This document shows, one piece after another, positions 54,419-62,848 of a stretch of DNA of 64,000 nt (its first letter is position 1; each line of letters starts with the position of its first letter). Location: NCBI RefSeq assembly GCF_028610705.1, contig NZ_JAQQWT010000012.1:1-64000 (forward strand), in the 5' to 3' direction. Origin of the DNA: Halalkalibacter alkalisediminis. GTDB taxonomy: Bacteria; Bacillota; Bacilli; Bacillales; Bacillaceae_D. The notes beneath the pieces were generated by a model, which searched no databases, was not told where the DNA came from, and saw only the letters and a program-made list of their open reading frames with translations. Made by a program: the position numbers and the translations under genes.

Positions 54419-55843
54419 TTAAAGAATGAACGTCACTGCTACGTAAAACACCGTCGTGATTCCCGCTGCAATCAGAGCCGGTTTCAACTTATACTTGGCA
54501 TATTCGATTACCGAGAGACCTAAAATTTTTGCGATTGTATTTGTATCATCACTTAAAGGTGAAGCAAATGCCCCAAACGACCCACTTGCAAATACCGCGC
54601 CAATGACTAATGGAAGAGACACGTCCCCTACAGTCGCCAGCGAGATTCCAAGAGGCATTAATATCCCCCACGTTCCCCAAGCCGATCCAATAAAATAGGA
54701 AACCGCCGCACCGAAAACAAAAATGAGAGGTGCGATGAACATCTGTGGGATCCAGCCAGAATGTGCTGTCACAAAGGCTGAGAATCCTAAGTCATCCGTA
54801 ATTGACGAAAGCCCCCACACAATCGATAACAACAAGATAACAGACATTAATTCATTTCCACCCGCGACAAAACCTGAAATTAAATCCTCCAACTTAAACC
54901 GTTGAATCAGGTAAAAACCCATCGAAATTAACACGGTAATCAGGAGAGCGACGACCATTGCATCTAGAACCTCCGCTTCAAGAAAGGCTTCAAAAAAGTC
55001 AAAGCCCTGTACATGCCCATCCCACCAAGTTAAAAATAATGTGAAACCAATGACTAAAATCAATGGTAAAAGGAGGTTCATCGGTTTTATTGGTAACTCC
55101 TTTGCCACACCAGGATGACAGTCATGCCAATCGTCCTCCCCTTCTACCGTCTCTTCATCCATTTGCATTGGTGCATCTGATTTCTTTTTGGCATGGTGGA
55201 AAAAGCTTAAATACACCCCTAACAGAATCGTGACAATCGAAAAAAAGTTAAATGGAATGCTTTGTATAAAAAGCGAGTAAGGATCTAGTTCGATACCTTG
55301 GTTTTCCGTTGCTATTTGAATAATAGAAACCATATAACCGACGAATGCTGTGGCAACAGGAATCAATACAATGAATGGAGTTGCCGTCGTTTCAATAACA
55401 AAGCCTAGCTCAGCCGTCGTCATTTTGACCTTCTTCAACAAGGCTCTCATAATAGGAGCAATGGTGACAAAGCGAAACGTTGGAGCAGCGAAGGTCCCAA
55501 TCGTCGAAACATACGTTAAGATTAACGCTTGTTTCCTTGTTTGAATTTTTTCTGCGGCTTTTTCGACAAACCCCCTTATTCCCCCTGTCATCTTAATCAT
55601 GCCAACGAGACCGGAAAAGGCATATAAAAAGACAATAATTTTTATATTATTTGTGTCAATGAGTGCTTGTACGACGTAGACAAACATCGCTTGAACACCA
55701 CCCAAAATAGTAGGTTCCATTAAATAGGATCCAACCAGCAAGCCAAGAAAAAGTGCTGGGAGCACTTGTTTTGTATAGATCGCTACTGGGATTACCACTA
55801 AAAAAGGAAGTATTGAAAGCCAACTCGATTCCATCTCCATCAC
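54419..55843 (-). CDS. nhaC: Na+/H+ antiporter NhaC-family protein
   Basis: This membrane antiporter, with about 11-12 helices in 474 residues, exchanges Na+ for H+, a key function in alkaline or salty media. It contains motifs characteristic of the NhaC branch: FGAFASPLSDDTNTIAKILG, FIGSAWGTWGILMPLG and IGTFAAPTFRF. The first Met at 55843, a second at 55840. A hydrophilic loop rich in Asp/Glu lies around residue 225-240. It may instead carry other dicarboxylates, as some NhaC relatives do (malate/lactate exchange). Confidence 0.85.
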   Translation of the reverse strand: MMEMESSWLSILPFLVVIPVAIYTKQVLPALFLGLLVGSYLMEPTILGGVQAMFVYVVQALIDTNNIKIIVFLYAFSGLVGMIKMTGGIRGFVEKAAEKIQTRKQALILTYVSTIGTFAAPTFRFVTIAPIMRALLKKVKMTTAELGFVIETTATPFIVLIPVATAFVGYMVSIIQIATENQGIELDPYSLFIQSIPFNFFSIVTILLGVYLSFFHHAKKKSDAPMQMDEETVEGEDDWHDCHPGVAKELPIKPMNLLLPLILVIGFTLFLTWWDGHVQGFDFFEAFLEAEVLDAMVVALLITVLISMGFYLIQRFKLEDLISGFVAGGNELMSVILLLSIVWGLSSITDDLGFSAFVTAHSGWIPQMFIAPLIFVFGAAVSYFIGSAWGTWGILMPLGISLATVGDVSLPLVIGAVFASGSFGAFASPLSDDTNTIAKILGLSVIEYAKYKLKPALIAAGITTVFYVAVTFIL

Positions 55844-55896
55844 CTCTGACTCTGTTAAATGTCATGTGATTATATCTTGTGATAGAGTTGGGATAT

Positions 55897-55930
55897 TATA
55901 CTGACCGTCATTTTAGGACATGTCAGTATA
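55897..55930. promoter_or_regulatory. Inverted repeat upstream of nhaC
   Basis: Arms TATACTGAC (55897-55905) and GTCAGTATA (55922-55930), 16 bases apart, lie 54 bases before the nhaC start. A dimeric regulator site is plausible, but no matching regulator is present. Confidence 0.35.
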
Positions 55931-56040
55931 GAGAAATAGGGCTACCGCCCAAATCCCTTAAAACCTGGTCATTCGCCCACCCATTTCACCCTTTTCTACA
56001 TAGGTATAGGGTGTAGTCACTCAAAAAGGAGGAATTCTTC

Positions 56041-56127
56041 ATGAGTCATGTTACTGGAAGTAGCTTCACTTTAATTGTCGTATTATTCATCCTACTTATT
56101 GTTGTAGGTTCAACGTATACATTTTAA
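56041..56127 (+). CDS. YjcZ-family mini-protein, 28 residues
   Basis: ATG 56041 follows AAAGGAGGAATTC at an ideal distance. The frame encodes MSHVTGSSFTLIVVLFILLI and VVGSTYTF. The pattern of a Gly/Ser-rich N-terminus and a single helix ALIVVLFILLIIVG-like is that of the YjcZ family of sporulation mini-proteins in bacilli. It is monocistronic with a hairpin at 56138-56161 behind it. Confidence 0.82.
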   Translation: MSHVTGSSFTLIVVLFILLIVVGSTYTF

Positions 56128-56137
56128 TACAATGGAG

Positions 56138-56161
56138 GGCAAGAGACATCCGTCTCTTGCC
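56138..56161 (+). terminator. Terminator of the yjcZ-like gene
   Basis: Stem GGCAAGAGAC (56138-56147) and GTCTCTTGCC (56152-56161), loop ATCC, short T tract. Confidence 0.75.
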
Positions 56162-56323
56162 TTCACTGTTTCTCATGAACTCTTCTAGAATGAAAACCAC
56201 TAGGATGATCCTTTCCGTTAAAAAAGATCAATCGTCCCAAACCTCTTAATAGCACTTCGACGCCCTGATCGAACACAAAACGAAATCAACCCACAATATT
56301 CTGAAAAGAAATTCTATCTTTAT

Positions 56324-56357
56324 TATAAAACAGTATTGATTTATAATAACTGTTATA
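56324..56357. promoter_or_regulatory. Palindromic site upstream of the first yhfH-like gene
   Basis: The outer arms are TATAAAACAGT and ACTGTTATA. The same TATAAAACAG / ACTGTTATA words recur in front of the second paralogue (56546-56560). It could be an operator or promoter element. Confidence 0.4.
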
Positions 56358-56400
56358 TTACAATGAGGGTAACAAAAAAAAACAAACGGAGGTATTTACT

Positions 56401-56535
56401 ATGACACCAACACCTGATTACTTTAGAAATATTGAACCGAAAACATGTACAGATTGCGGCAAAACGATCGATGAGATGCATGAATGTTACTTGAACCAAT
56501 GTGATCAATGCTTAAGACACGCGGATCACTTTTAA
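56401..56535 (+). CDS. YhfH-like zinc-ribbon mini-protein 1, 44 residues
   Basis: ATG 56401 follows GGAGG 7-11 bases upstream. The product reads MTPTPDYFRNIEPKTCTDCG and continues KTIDEMHECYLNQCDQCLRH. It shows the CxxC...CxxC pattern and ExHECYxNxCDxC block known from YhfH of B. subtilis. Two CxxC pairs suggest one Zn ion. A paralogue follows 40 bases later, so the pair looks like a local duplication. Confidence 0.8.
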   Translation: MTPTPDYFRNIEPKTCTDCGKTIDEMHECYLNQCDQCLRHADHF

Positions 56536-56545
56536 GTTTCAATCG

Positions 56546-56560
56546 ACTGTTATAAAACAG
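56546..56560. promoter_or_regulatory. Repeated palindrome upstream of the second yhfH-like gene
   Basis: ACTGTTATAAAACAG, with inverted CTGTT/AACAG arms. It shares both words with 56324-56357 and sits just before the GGAGGG of the next gene. Confidence 0.4.
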
Positions 56561-56575
56561 AATGGAGGGTTTATA

Positions 56576-56722
56576 ATGAAAAAGCATTTGACACCGCCAA
56601 CTCGTACTCTTTTAACATTAGAGCCTAAAACCTGTCATGACTGTGGGGATCACATTGTAGAAATAAATGAATCCTGTTTCACTCAATGCGAACAATGCTT
56701 AAGACATGTTGAACATTCTTGA
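56576..56722 (+). CDS. YhfH-like zinc-ribbon mini-protein 2, 48 residues
   Basis: ATG 56576 follows GGAGGG. The product reads MKKHLTPPTRTLLTLEPKTC, then HDCGDHIVEINESCFTQCEQ and CLRHVEHS. It is clearly a paralogue of the 56401 product (EPKTCxDCG...ExCxxQCxQCLRHxxH) with an additional cysteine in place of Tyr. The terminator behind it serves both genes. Confidence 0.78.
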   Translation: MKKHLTPPTRTLLTLEPKTCHDCGDHIVEINESCFTQCEQCLRHVEHS

Positions 56723-56728
56723 ATAAAA

Positions 56729-56770
56729 AGACTGACTCTACTTTGAGATCTTAAGTAGAGTCACTTTTTT
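56729..56770 (+). terminator. Terminator of the yhfH-like pair
   Basis: Stem TGACTCTACTT (56733-56743) and AAGTAGAGTCA (56753-56763), followed by a run of T. Confidence 0.88.
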
Positions 56771-57015
56771 GTGGTTAAACGGAAACTCATCTTCAAATCA
56801 GCAAAAAACGAGCGACTGTTACATATGAGCTATCCGTTTTTTGCTATACTTTTCCTTTACTATTTACGAATCTAAACACCCCTTACAAAAGAGGGATTTG
56901 AATACGTATAACCCAGATAAAACAAAGTAGAGGGTTTCATGCGGTTAATTACTAGTACATAACTTTATTTAAAAAGGGGAAAATATGGTTCAAGATGATC
57001 TAAAGGGTGGGTAAA

Positions 57016-57498
57016 ATGAAAAGTACAAATAAATATATATTTTGGATGACTGTGTTGCCGTGGCTGACAACTCCATTTATTGGATACAAGACATTTAAAA
57101 GATTTCTTCCAGGAGCTTTATTTATGTGTTTATATGTAATCGCTGAAGGTAGCGTGGCTGAAAAGAAAAAATGGTGGTGGTTCCCGTTCAACGTAAAACC
57201 AAATGTATTAGGTGAAATGCCGTTAATTTTTGGTCCCTTTTTCATTGGCTCACTTTGGACCTTAAAATATACGTATGGCAGCTTCCGGTTATATGTTTTA
57301 GTGAATCTCATCATTGACTCGCTTTTTACATACTTTGGACTCAATTGGTTTAAAAAGATCGGTTATGTTTCTCTTGTTAGATTTTCAAAGCCTCAGTTAT
57401 CCCTTTTATTTTTAGTGAAATCGTTCGTCATGTATGGCTTTCAAGTCTTCTATGATAAATATGTCATTCGGAGACAACCTAGCGATACCTTAAAATAG
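57016..57498 (+). CDS. Membrane protein of unknown function, 160 residues
   Basis: ATG 57016 follows GGGTGGGT. A GTG at 57007 would lie inside that site. The product has about four hydrophobic helices, with basic and aromatic loops (KKKWWWFPFNVKPN). It resembles a class of hypothetical Bacillus membrane proteins with PWLTTPFIGYKTFKRFLPGA at the start, but no function is known to me. A stem-loop TGAAATAGCG/CGCTATTTCA at 57507-57538 ends it. Confidence 0.7.
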   Translation: MKSTNKYIFWMTVLPWLTTPFIGYKTFKRFLPGALFMCLYVIAEGSVAEKKKWWWFPFNVKPNVLGEMPLIFGPFFIGSLWTLKYTYGSFRLYVLVNLIIDSLFTYFGLNWFKKIGYVSLVRFSKPQLSLLFLVKSFVMYGFQVFYDKYVIRRQPSDTLK

Positions 57499-57506
57499 TT
57501 CCTTGC

Positions 57507-57538
57507 TGAAATAGCGTGGGACTTCCCTCGCTATTTCA
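57507..57538 (+). terminator. Stem-loop after the 57016 gene
   Basis: Arms TGAAATAGCG (57507-57516) and CGCTATTTCA (57529-57538). The T tract is poor. Confidence 0.55.
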
Positions 57539-57605
57539 ATCGGATCATCCTCTAGTCTGACCTTCTCCCTAAACCAAGCACGTGGAATATAGCCAAATTC
57601 TTAGA

Positions 57606-58106
57606 TCAAAGCCCAAGCCTAAAAGCTTTCACAATGACCCCGTCATTGGCTGGTTCAAAATCATGATCAGGTAGGCGTTCAAAGCCGATGCTACCATATA
57701 ACTTAATTGCACTTTTCATAAAATCTGCCGTATGTAACCCGATCTCATCATAGCCTTTTGCTTTCGTCCGTTCAACACATTCCATTATTAAAGCTCTAGC
57801 CACACCTTTCCCCCGTGCCTCAGGAGTAACAGCAAGTAAGCGAATTTCTGAATATTCGAGTTCATCTACTTTCCCTTCATAAGCGTCTGCTTTTGGTGGA
57901 AAAAGAGCAACGCTTCCTAGAATCATTCCATCTACTTCAGCTACTATCAACTCCACTCTGTCTTGCGTATCTGCTTCTGAAGAAATCGCCTGTTTTAGAA
58001 CTTGCCAATGTTCTTTTGAGACGGCTAGTGCATGTTCGCTGTACGCAGCTATTCTTTTCGTGCGAATTTCATTCAATTCTTCCTGTAGAGCATCACGTAT
58101 ATTCAT
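57606..58106 (-). CDS. GNAT-family N-acetyltransferase
   Basis: This is a 166-residue acetyl-CoA-dependent transferase of the GNAT fold. The segment IRLLAVTPEARGKGVARALI carries motif A (R/Q-x-x-G-x-G/A), and DEIGLHTADFMKSAIKLYGSIGFERLPD is the usual C-terminal acetyltransferase part. The acceptor substrate is unknown. Start ATG 58106 has a weak ribosome-binding site. No operon partner is evident. Confidence 0.88.
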   Translation of the reverse strand: MNIRDALQEELNEIRTKRIAAYSEHALAVSKEHWQVLKQAISSEADTQDRVELIVAEVDGMILGSVALFPPKADAYEGKVDELEYSEIRLLAVTPEARGKGVARALIMECVERTKAKGYDEIGLHTADFMKSAIKLYGSIGFERLPDHDFEPANDGVIVKAFRLGL

Positions 58107-58210
58107 TTGTTCCTAAACTCCCTTCATTTATTAATAATTCCCTTCTTGCTTACTAAGCAAGGGACGATTATGTTCAGAGCACAGATAAATTGAACCTTTA
58201 GGGAGTATTT

Positions 58211-58405
58211 TCACTCTCCGTTATTTTGAAAAACAGTGATTGACGTAAGGTAGTGCTTTTTAATTGCGTCAAAGTCCGTTGTGTCTCTAAAACCTACTGT
58301 TTGATATAAATCACATCCTAAAGACCACGTAGTTTGCGAACCATCACTGAACGGCGTGCCCACAGAAAACTGCCGTCCATAACTGACGGTAGCGACCTTT
58401 TTCTT
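58211..58405 (-). pseudogene. C-terminal fragment of an unidentified gene
   Basis: The frame, open for 64 codons, encodes VATVSYGRQFSVGTPFSDGS, then QTTWSLGCDLYQTVGFRDTT and DFDAIKKHYLTSITVFQ before a TGA stop at 58213-58211. It has protein-like composition but no start codon with ribosome-binding site, and is followed by a 430-base empty region. I do not recognise the family. It is probably a leftover of a deleted gene. Confidence 0.4.
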
Positions 58406-58836
58406 TTAGTCATTCACCAGGTTGATTACCAAAAGGTGCCGTGAAACGAATCGTTTGACGATGAAAGGATCGTCTTTTTAACTCATTGGTCATTTCGGTT
58501 GTTTCATCTATAATTTGACAACTAGCTTTCTAACTCACTTTGCGTCATGGAAAACATCGCCTTTTGTTGACCTTCAATAATTAGATCTCTGCTCCAGTCA
58601 TAATTCTAATTCTATTCTTTAAATATAGCTGTTATAGTTATCAACTCTTGCAACTTTCTTAATATGATAATGATCAAACATATAGGTGAGACTTATTGGA
58701 ATAGTAATGGAACTCTTGTTTTCTGTCAATCAATATAACTTCATCATTTTTCCGTGTTGGAAAAAAGCACAAAAGTGGTCAAAACAATGGAAAATCGCTA
58801 TACTATGTGGGAATTGAATTAATGGAGGTAGATACG
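58406..58836. other. Intergenic region before the FrnE-like gene
   Basis: AT-rich without supported reading frames. A promoter for the FrnE-like gene is expected near 58790-58830. Nothing else is seen. Confidence 0.35.
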
Positions 58837-59532
58837 ATGTTGTTCATTGAAATGTGGACGGACTTTGCTTGACCATTTTGCTATATTGGCAAAAAGCGTC
58901 TGGAGGACGCTATTGGGAACCTAGAACATCCCGTTAAAGTTGTGTATCGATCTTTTGAGCTAGATCCGACAGTTGAACGAGATGTACCATATAATATTTA
59001 TGAAAAATTAGCTTCTAAATATGGAATGAGCCTAGACCAAGCGAAGGCCAATTGTCAGAACATGGTACGAATCGCTCAAGATGCTGGTCTAGAATTCCAC
59101 TTAGATACGTTAGTTTTAACAAATACCTTTGATGCGCATCGCTTAGCAAAGTTTGCAGGCGACCAAGGTTTAATGCAAGAAATGACTGACCGATTATTAC
59201 GTGCTTACTACACCGAATCCAAACATATCGGTGATCATTCCACGTTAATTGATTTAGCTGAAGAAGTTGGCTTAAATCGTGAGGCCGTCATTACCATGCT
59301 CGCAAGCAATAAAATGAGTAATGAAGTGCGTGCAGATGAACAGGAAGCTCAAGAACTAGGCATCCGTAGCGTTCCATTTTTCCTTGTGAACAGAAAGTAC
59401 GCGATCACTGGAGCACAACAAACGGAAACGTTTGTCAATTCTCTGAATCAAATCATTGAACAAGGTGGGCCTTTTGCGGATCCAACTGGTCTAACTTGCG
59501 ATGATAATGGTTGCGAAATCCCTAAAAAATAA
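58837..59532 (+). CDS. DsbA-family FrnE-like oxidoreductase with in-frame TGA at the first active-site Cys: candidate selenoprotein
   Basis: ATG 58837 follows GGAGG by 8 bases. The frame reads MLFIEMWTDFA, then TGA (58870-58872), then PFCYIGKKRLEDAIG and an intact DsbA/FrnE domain to TAA 59532. The family normally has FVCPFCYIGK, so the TGA replaces precisely Cys12 of the CPFC redox motif; the second Cys (Cys15) remains. No other stop or frameshift occurs in 231 codons. A stem-loop (58895-58911) follows the TGA at SECIS-like distance. The gene ends with CDDNGCEIPKK. Explanations are selenocysteine insertion (UPFC), a recent nonsense mutation, or a sequencing error. Downstream coding alone would start at 58942 with a poor signal. 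The family function is disulfide exchange in the cytoplasm or stress defence. Confidence 0.75.
58895..58911 (+). promoter_or_regulatory. SECIS-like stem-loop after the in-frame TGA
   Basis: Arms AGCGTC (58895-58900) and GACGCT (58906-58911) close the loop TGGAG. The apical loop starts 28 bases after the TGA, with G at its second position. This is within the range described for bacterial SECIS elements (about 16-37 bases; G in the first two loop positions). Confidence 0.5.
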
Positions 59533-59535
59533 ACG

Positions 59536-59575
59536 AAGCCGGTGACTTGGTCATGTAAGACACCGGCTTTTTTAC
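59536..59575 (+). terminator. Terminator of the FrnE-like gene
   Basis: Stem AAGCCGGTG (59536-59544) with CACCGGCTT (59561-59569), followed by T6. Confidence 0.9.
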
Positions 59576-59592
59576 TTTGTAAAAGGCTCAGA

Positions 59593-60972
59593 CTAATACA
59601 ACTTCCCCTGACGATACAGCACCGTACACAATTTCATAACGGAATGAATAAAACAGTTCTGTCGTAATGAAAATGGATCTCCAAAATACTGGGGCAGGAT
59701 CGTATCCATCGTTGCCTTCATCTTATCAACAAGCAACTCAAATACTTCCTCTTCACTGTAAAACTGTGTTTCACGACCTTGTAGCCATTCAAAATAAGAG
59801 ACGATTACCCCTCCAGCATTGGCTAAAATGTCTGGAATGATGATAACACCTTTATCACTTAAGTATTGATCAGCTTCTCCTGTTACAGGTGCATTCGCAC
59901 CTTCAATAATGATTCCAGCCTTAATCTGTTCCATGTTGTCCGGACGAATTTGGTCTTCTAATGCTGCTAATAACAATACATCCACATCAAGTTCCAATAC
60001 ATGATCACGTTCACGAACATCTGCTTTGATTCCAGATTCAGCTAATTGTTCTACTGTTGTAGGTAAATCTCCTCGGTTCTTTGATGTAAAATCAATTAAC
60101 GCAGGAATGTCTAATCCGTCTGAATTATAAAGTAATACATTGCGATCACTAACAGCAACGACTTTATTTTGTAGGAGAGAACAAGCGATGCGCTTCAAGT
60201 GCCGCCACCGAACCAACATTACCAAACCCTTGCACGGCAATCGTCAATGGTTTATTTGAATAACTTAATAATGTTTGAGCAAATTTGTTTTTAGTATTTG
60301 ATAGAAAAGCTTGTTGTTCCTTTAAGAAGTCATGGAGCATATAACGAAATGTGAAGTACACTCCCTTACCTGTCGCATCTCTTCTTCCTAAAGAACCACC
60401 GTTGATTACACTTTTTCCCGTGAAGCTCCCTCTGTAAGGCTCTCCTGGACGGATGCTTTTATATTCTGCCATCATCCAGTCCATTTCTCGATCACCCGAT
60501 CCCATATCAGGTGCCGGAATATCTTTATCAGGTCCTAATATATCACTAAAATAATGAACATACTTTTGACAAATAGCATTAATTTCTTTGGCTGAATGCT
60601 CCCGTGGCGTCACGACAATTCCACCTTTACCCCCACCAAAAGGCACATCATGCAGCGCGTTCTTTAGTGTCATTAACGCAGCGAGGTTCATCACTTCTTC
60701 CTCATTAACCGATCATGAAAACGGATACCACCTTTATAAGGACCGAGCGTATTATTATGCTGAACTCTGAAGGCAGGAATTCGCACGACCTTGCCACTTT
60801 CCAAAGAAACTCGTAAAAAGGCCTTGTGTACTTTATTCGGGGTCGACAGAATCGCCACTAAAGAAGCAAACGCCTTTTCTCTTGTTTCATCTTGTAGTTC
60901 AGGTAGAAATGAAGAATCCTCTAACAAAGCCTCTAATGATTCTTGTACAATCGCTCCCGTTTGACTAGCCAT
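59593..60972 (-). pseudogene. NAD-type glutamate dehydrogenase (RocG/GudB-like), two frameshifts
   Basis: Three consecutive frames together make a catabolic-type GDH. The N-terminal part (60972-60691) ends GPYKGGIRFHDRL. The middle part (VNEEEVMNLAALMTLKNALH, with VPFGGGKGG, to AVQGFGNVGSVAALEAHRL) runs 60703 to about 60164, and the C-terminal part (LLQNKVVAVSDRN to LCTVLYRQGKLY) ends at 59593. The breaks are near 60700 (a base missing between the H-D and V-N-E-E codons) and near 60180 (CTTGTTCTCTCC region). All catalytic motifs are still readable, so decay is recent or reflects sequencing errors. Start ATG 60972 has GGAGGT 7 bases upstream. Unlike gudB of B. subtilis, the lesions are not a simple 9-base duplication. 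Confidence 0.85.
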
Positions 60973-61358
60973 AAAAATAAAAACCTCCTATTTTTTTAGC
61001 TTGTGACTAAATATCAGCCTACTTATTTAATGATAAAAACTTCCGAACCTTATTTACTCACTGAGAACATCTACCCATTTATCTAATAAAGCAAACACTC
61101 TTTCCATAGATCTAAACATTAAAATACCGCTTTATATGCGAATTCCGTCAAACTCTTTATTGCTACATACACTCTTTCCAAGTATCTACGTCTCTTTCAT
61201 ACAACATAAGCTTCTTTCACGTCAACCAGCCTTCATTTTGTAGATTAAACGACATTGCCTCACAAATGATTAGCATTATTGCTTTAATAACGAACTCTTA
61301 TAACCTAAAGAGAGTAGTCTCAAGTAGAGCCTACTCCTTTAATCTAAACGTTACAGTT
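60973..61358. other. Intergenic region between the GDH pseudogene and gltD
   Basis: AT-rich. It should carry the promoter of the GDH pseudogene and the end of gltBD. A strong terminator is not apparent. Confidence 0.35.
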
Positions 61359-62843
61359 CTAAGGTAATCTTGTCTCACCCATCAGAAAACGATCACACTC
61401 TCTAGCAGCTTCTCGACCTTCGTTAATTGCCCAAACAATTAAACTTTGGCCACGACGCATATCCCCAGCGGCAAAAACACCTTCCACATTCGTTTCATAT
61501 TCCCCATATTCAGCTTTAACATTGGAACGTTCATCCGTTTCAACAGCAAGCTCCTTAATTAAGCCTTGTTCGGGACCGCTAAAACCAATCGCAAGAAGGA
61601 CGAGCTGAGCTGGCCAAACTTTTTCCGTACCCGGAATCTCTTTTCTCACTCTTCTCCCGTGATCATCCACACTCGTTTCAACATTGATGGTATGAACCTC
61701 TTTCACATGACCATTCTCATCGCCAACAAACTTAGTCGTCATCACAGCATAGGCACGAGGATCTTCGCCAAATACTGCTGCCGCTTCTTTCTGACCATAT
61801 TCGACGCGGTGAATGACCGGCCATTGTGGCCAAGGGTTATCGTCAGGTCTCGTATCGCCCTTTTTCTCGTAAATATCAAACTGCGTCAAGCTTTTACATT
61901 CATGGCGGACAGACGTAGCTAAGCAATCAGTCCCTGTATCACCGCCTCCGATGACGATGACATCTTTATCTTTTGCCGAGATATAATTGCCATCTTCTAA
62001 GCGTGAATCTAGTAAGCTTTTCGTATTCGCATGCAGAAAGTCCATTGCATAATGAATACCTTTTAACTCTCTACCTTCCACTTCCAAATCCCGATGCTTC
62101 GCAGCCCCCCCGCAAAGAACGACTGAATCAAACTCGGAATGAAGCTTAGACGCAGAATAATCCTTTCCGACTTCCGTATTCGTCACAAACGTAATGCCTT
62201 CTTCTTTCAAAAGATTCACACGACGTTCTACAACCGCGTACGGTAGCTTCATCTCAGGGATTCCATACGTTAAAAGACCACCAATACGATCATGTCGCTC
62301 GAACACAGTAACGTTGTGCCCCGCTTTATTCAGCTGAGCGGCACAGGCAAGGCCGGCGGGGCCTGACCCGATTACCGCTACCTTTTTATCTGTTCGGACT
62401 TCCGGAGGCTCAGGCTTCACCCACCCCTCCTTAAATCCTCTTTCAATAATTTCGAGCTCAATCGACCTAATCGCAACAGGTGGCTCATTAATCCCGAGCA
62501 CACAAGCCCCTTCGCACGGTGCCGGACAGGCCATCCCGGTGAACTCAGGGAAATTGTTCATTTTATGCTCACGCTTTAACGCTTCTTCCCACTGCCCTTG
62601 ATACACTAAATCATTCCACTCGGGAATTAAGTGGTGGACGGGACAACCGGATGTCATCCCGTTTAACATCGCCCCTGTATGACAAGTTGGGATACCGCAG
62701 TCCATACAGCGAGCCCCTTGCTCCTGTAACACTTTTTCATCTAATGGTAATGTATAATTGTCCCAATCCTTCGTCCGTTCAGCAGGGTCACGCTCCGGAC
62801 GCGTTCGACGCTCGAAATCAATAAATCCTGTTGGTTTTCCCAT
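61359..62843 (-). CDS. gltD: Glutamate synthase small subunit
   Basis: GltD passes electrons from NADPH to the large subunit for reductive amination of 2-oxoglutarate by glutamine-derived ammonia. The 494 residues include an N-terminal cysteine set for iron-sulfur clusters ([26 protein letters not shown]). Two nucleotide-binding folds follow, FAD ([20 protein letters not shown]) and NADPH ([20 protein letters not shown]), and then the C-terminal [22 protein letters not shown] 62843 is preferred to GTG 62852 because of the GGAGGG spacing. The start region overlaps the gltB stop, so the subunits are coupled. Confidence 0.97.
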   Translation of the reverse strand: MGKPTGFIDFERRTRPERDPAERTKDWDNYTLPLDEKVLQEQGARCMDCGIPTCHTGAMLNGMTSGCPVHHLIPEWNDLVYQGQWEEALKREHKMNNFPEFTGMACPAPCEGACVLGINEPPVAIRSIELEIIERGFKEGWVKPEPPEVRTDKKVAVIGSGPAGLACAAQLNKAGHNVTVFERHDRIGGLLTYGIPEMKLPYAVVERRVNLLKEEGITFVTNTEVGKDYSASKLHSEFDSVVLCGGAAKHRDLEVEGRELKGIHYAMDFLHANTKSLLDSRLEDGNYISAKDKDVIVIGGGDTGTDCLATSVRHECKSLTQFDIYEKKGDTRPDDNPWPQWPVIHRVEYGQKEAAAVFGEDPRAYAVMTTKFVGDENGHVKEVHTINVETSVDDHGRRVRKEIPGTEKVWPAQLVLLAIGFSGPEQGLIKELAVETDERSNVKAEYGEYETNVEGVFAAGDMRRGQSLIVWAINEGREAARECDRFLMGETRLP

Positions 62844-62848
62844 TGTCG

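Noticed and set aside
58942-59532. A 196-codon gene starting at ATG 58942 as the real start of the FrnE-like protein
   Set aside because: This omits the CxxC active site, has no ribosome-binding site, and leaves the well-formed upstream start unexplained.
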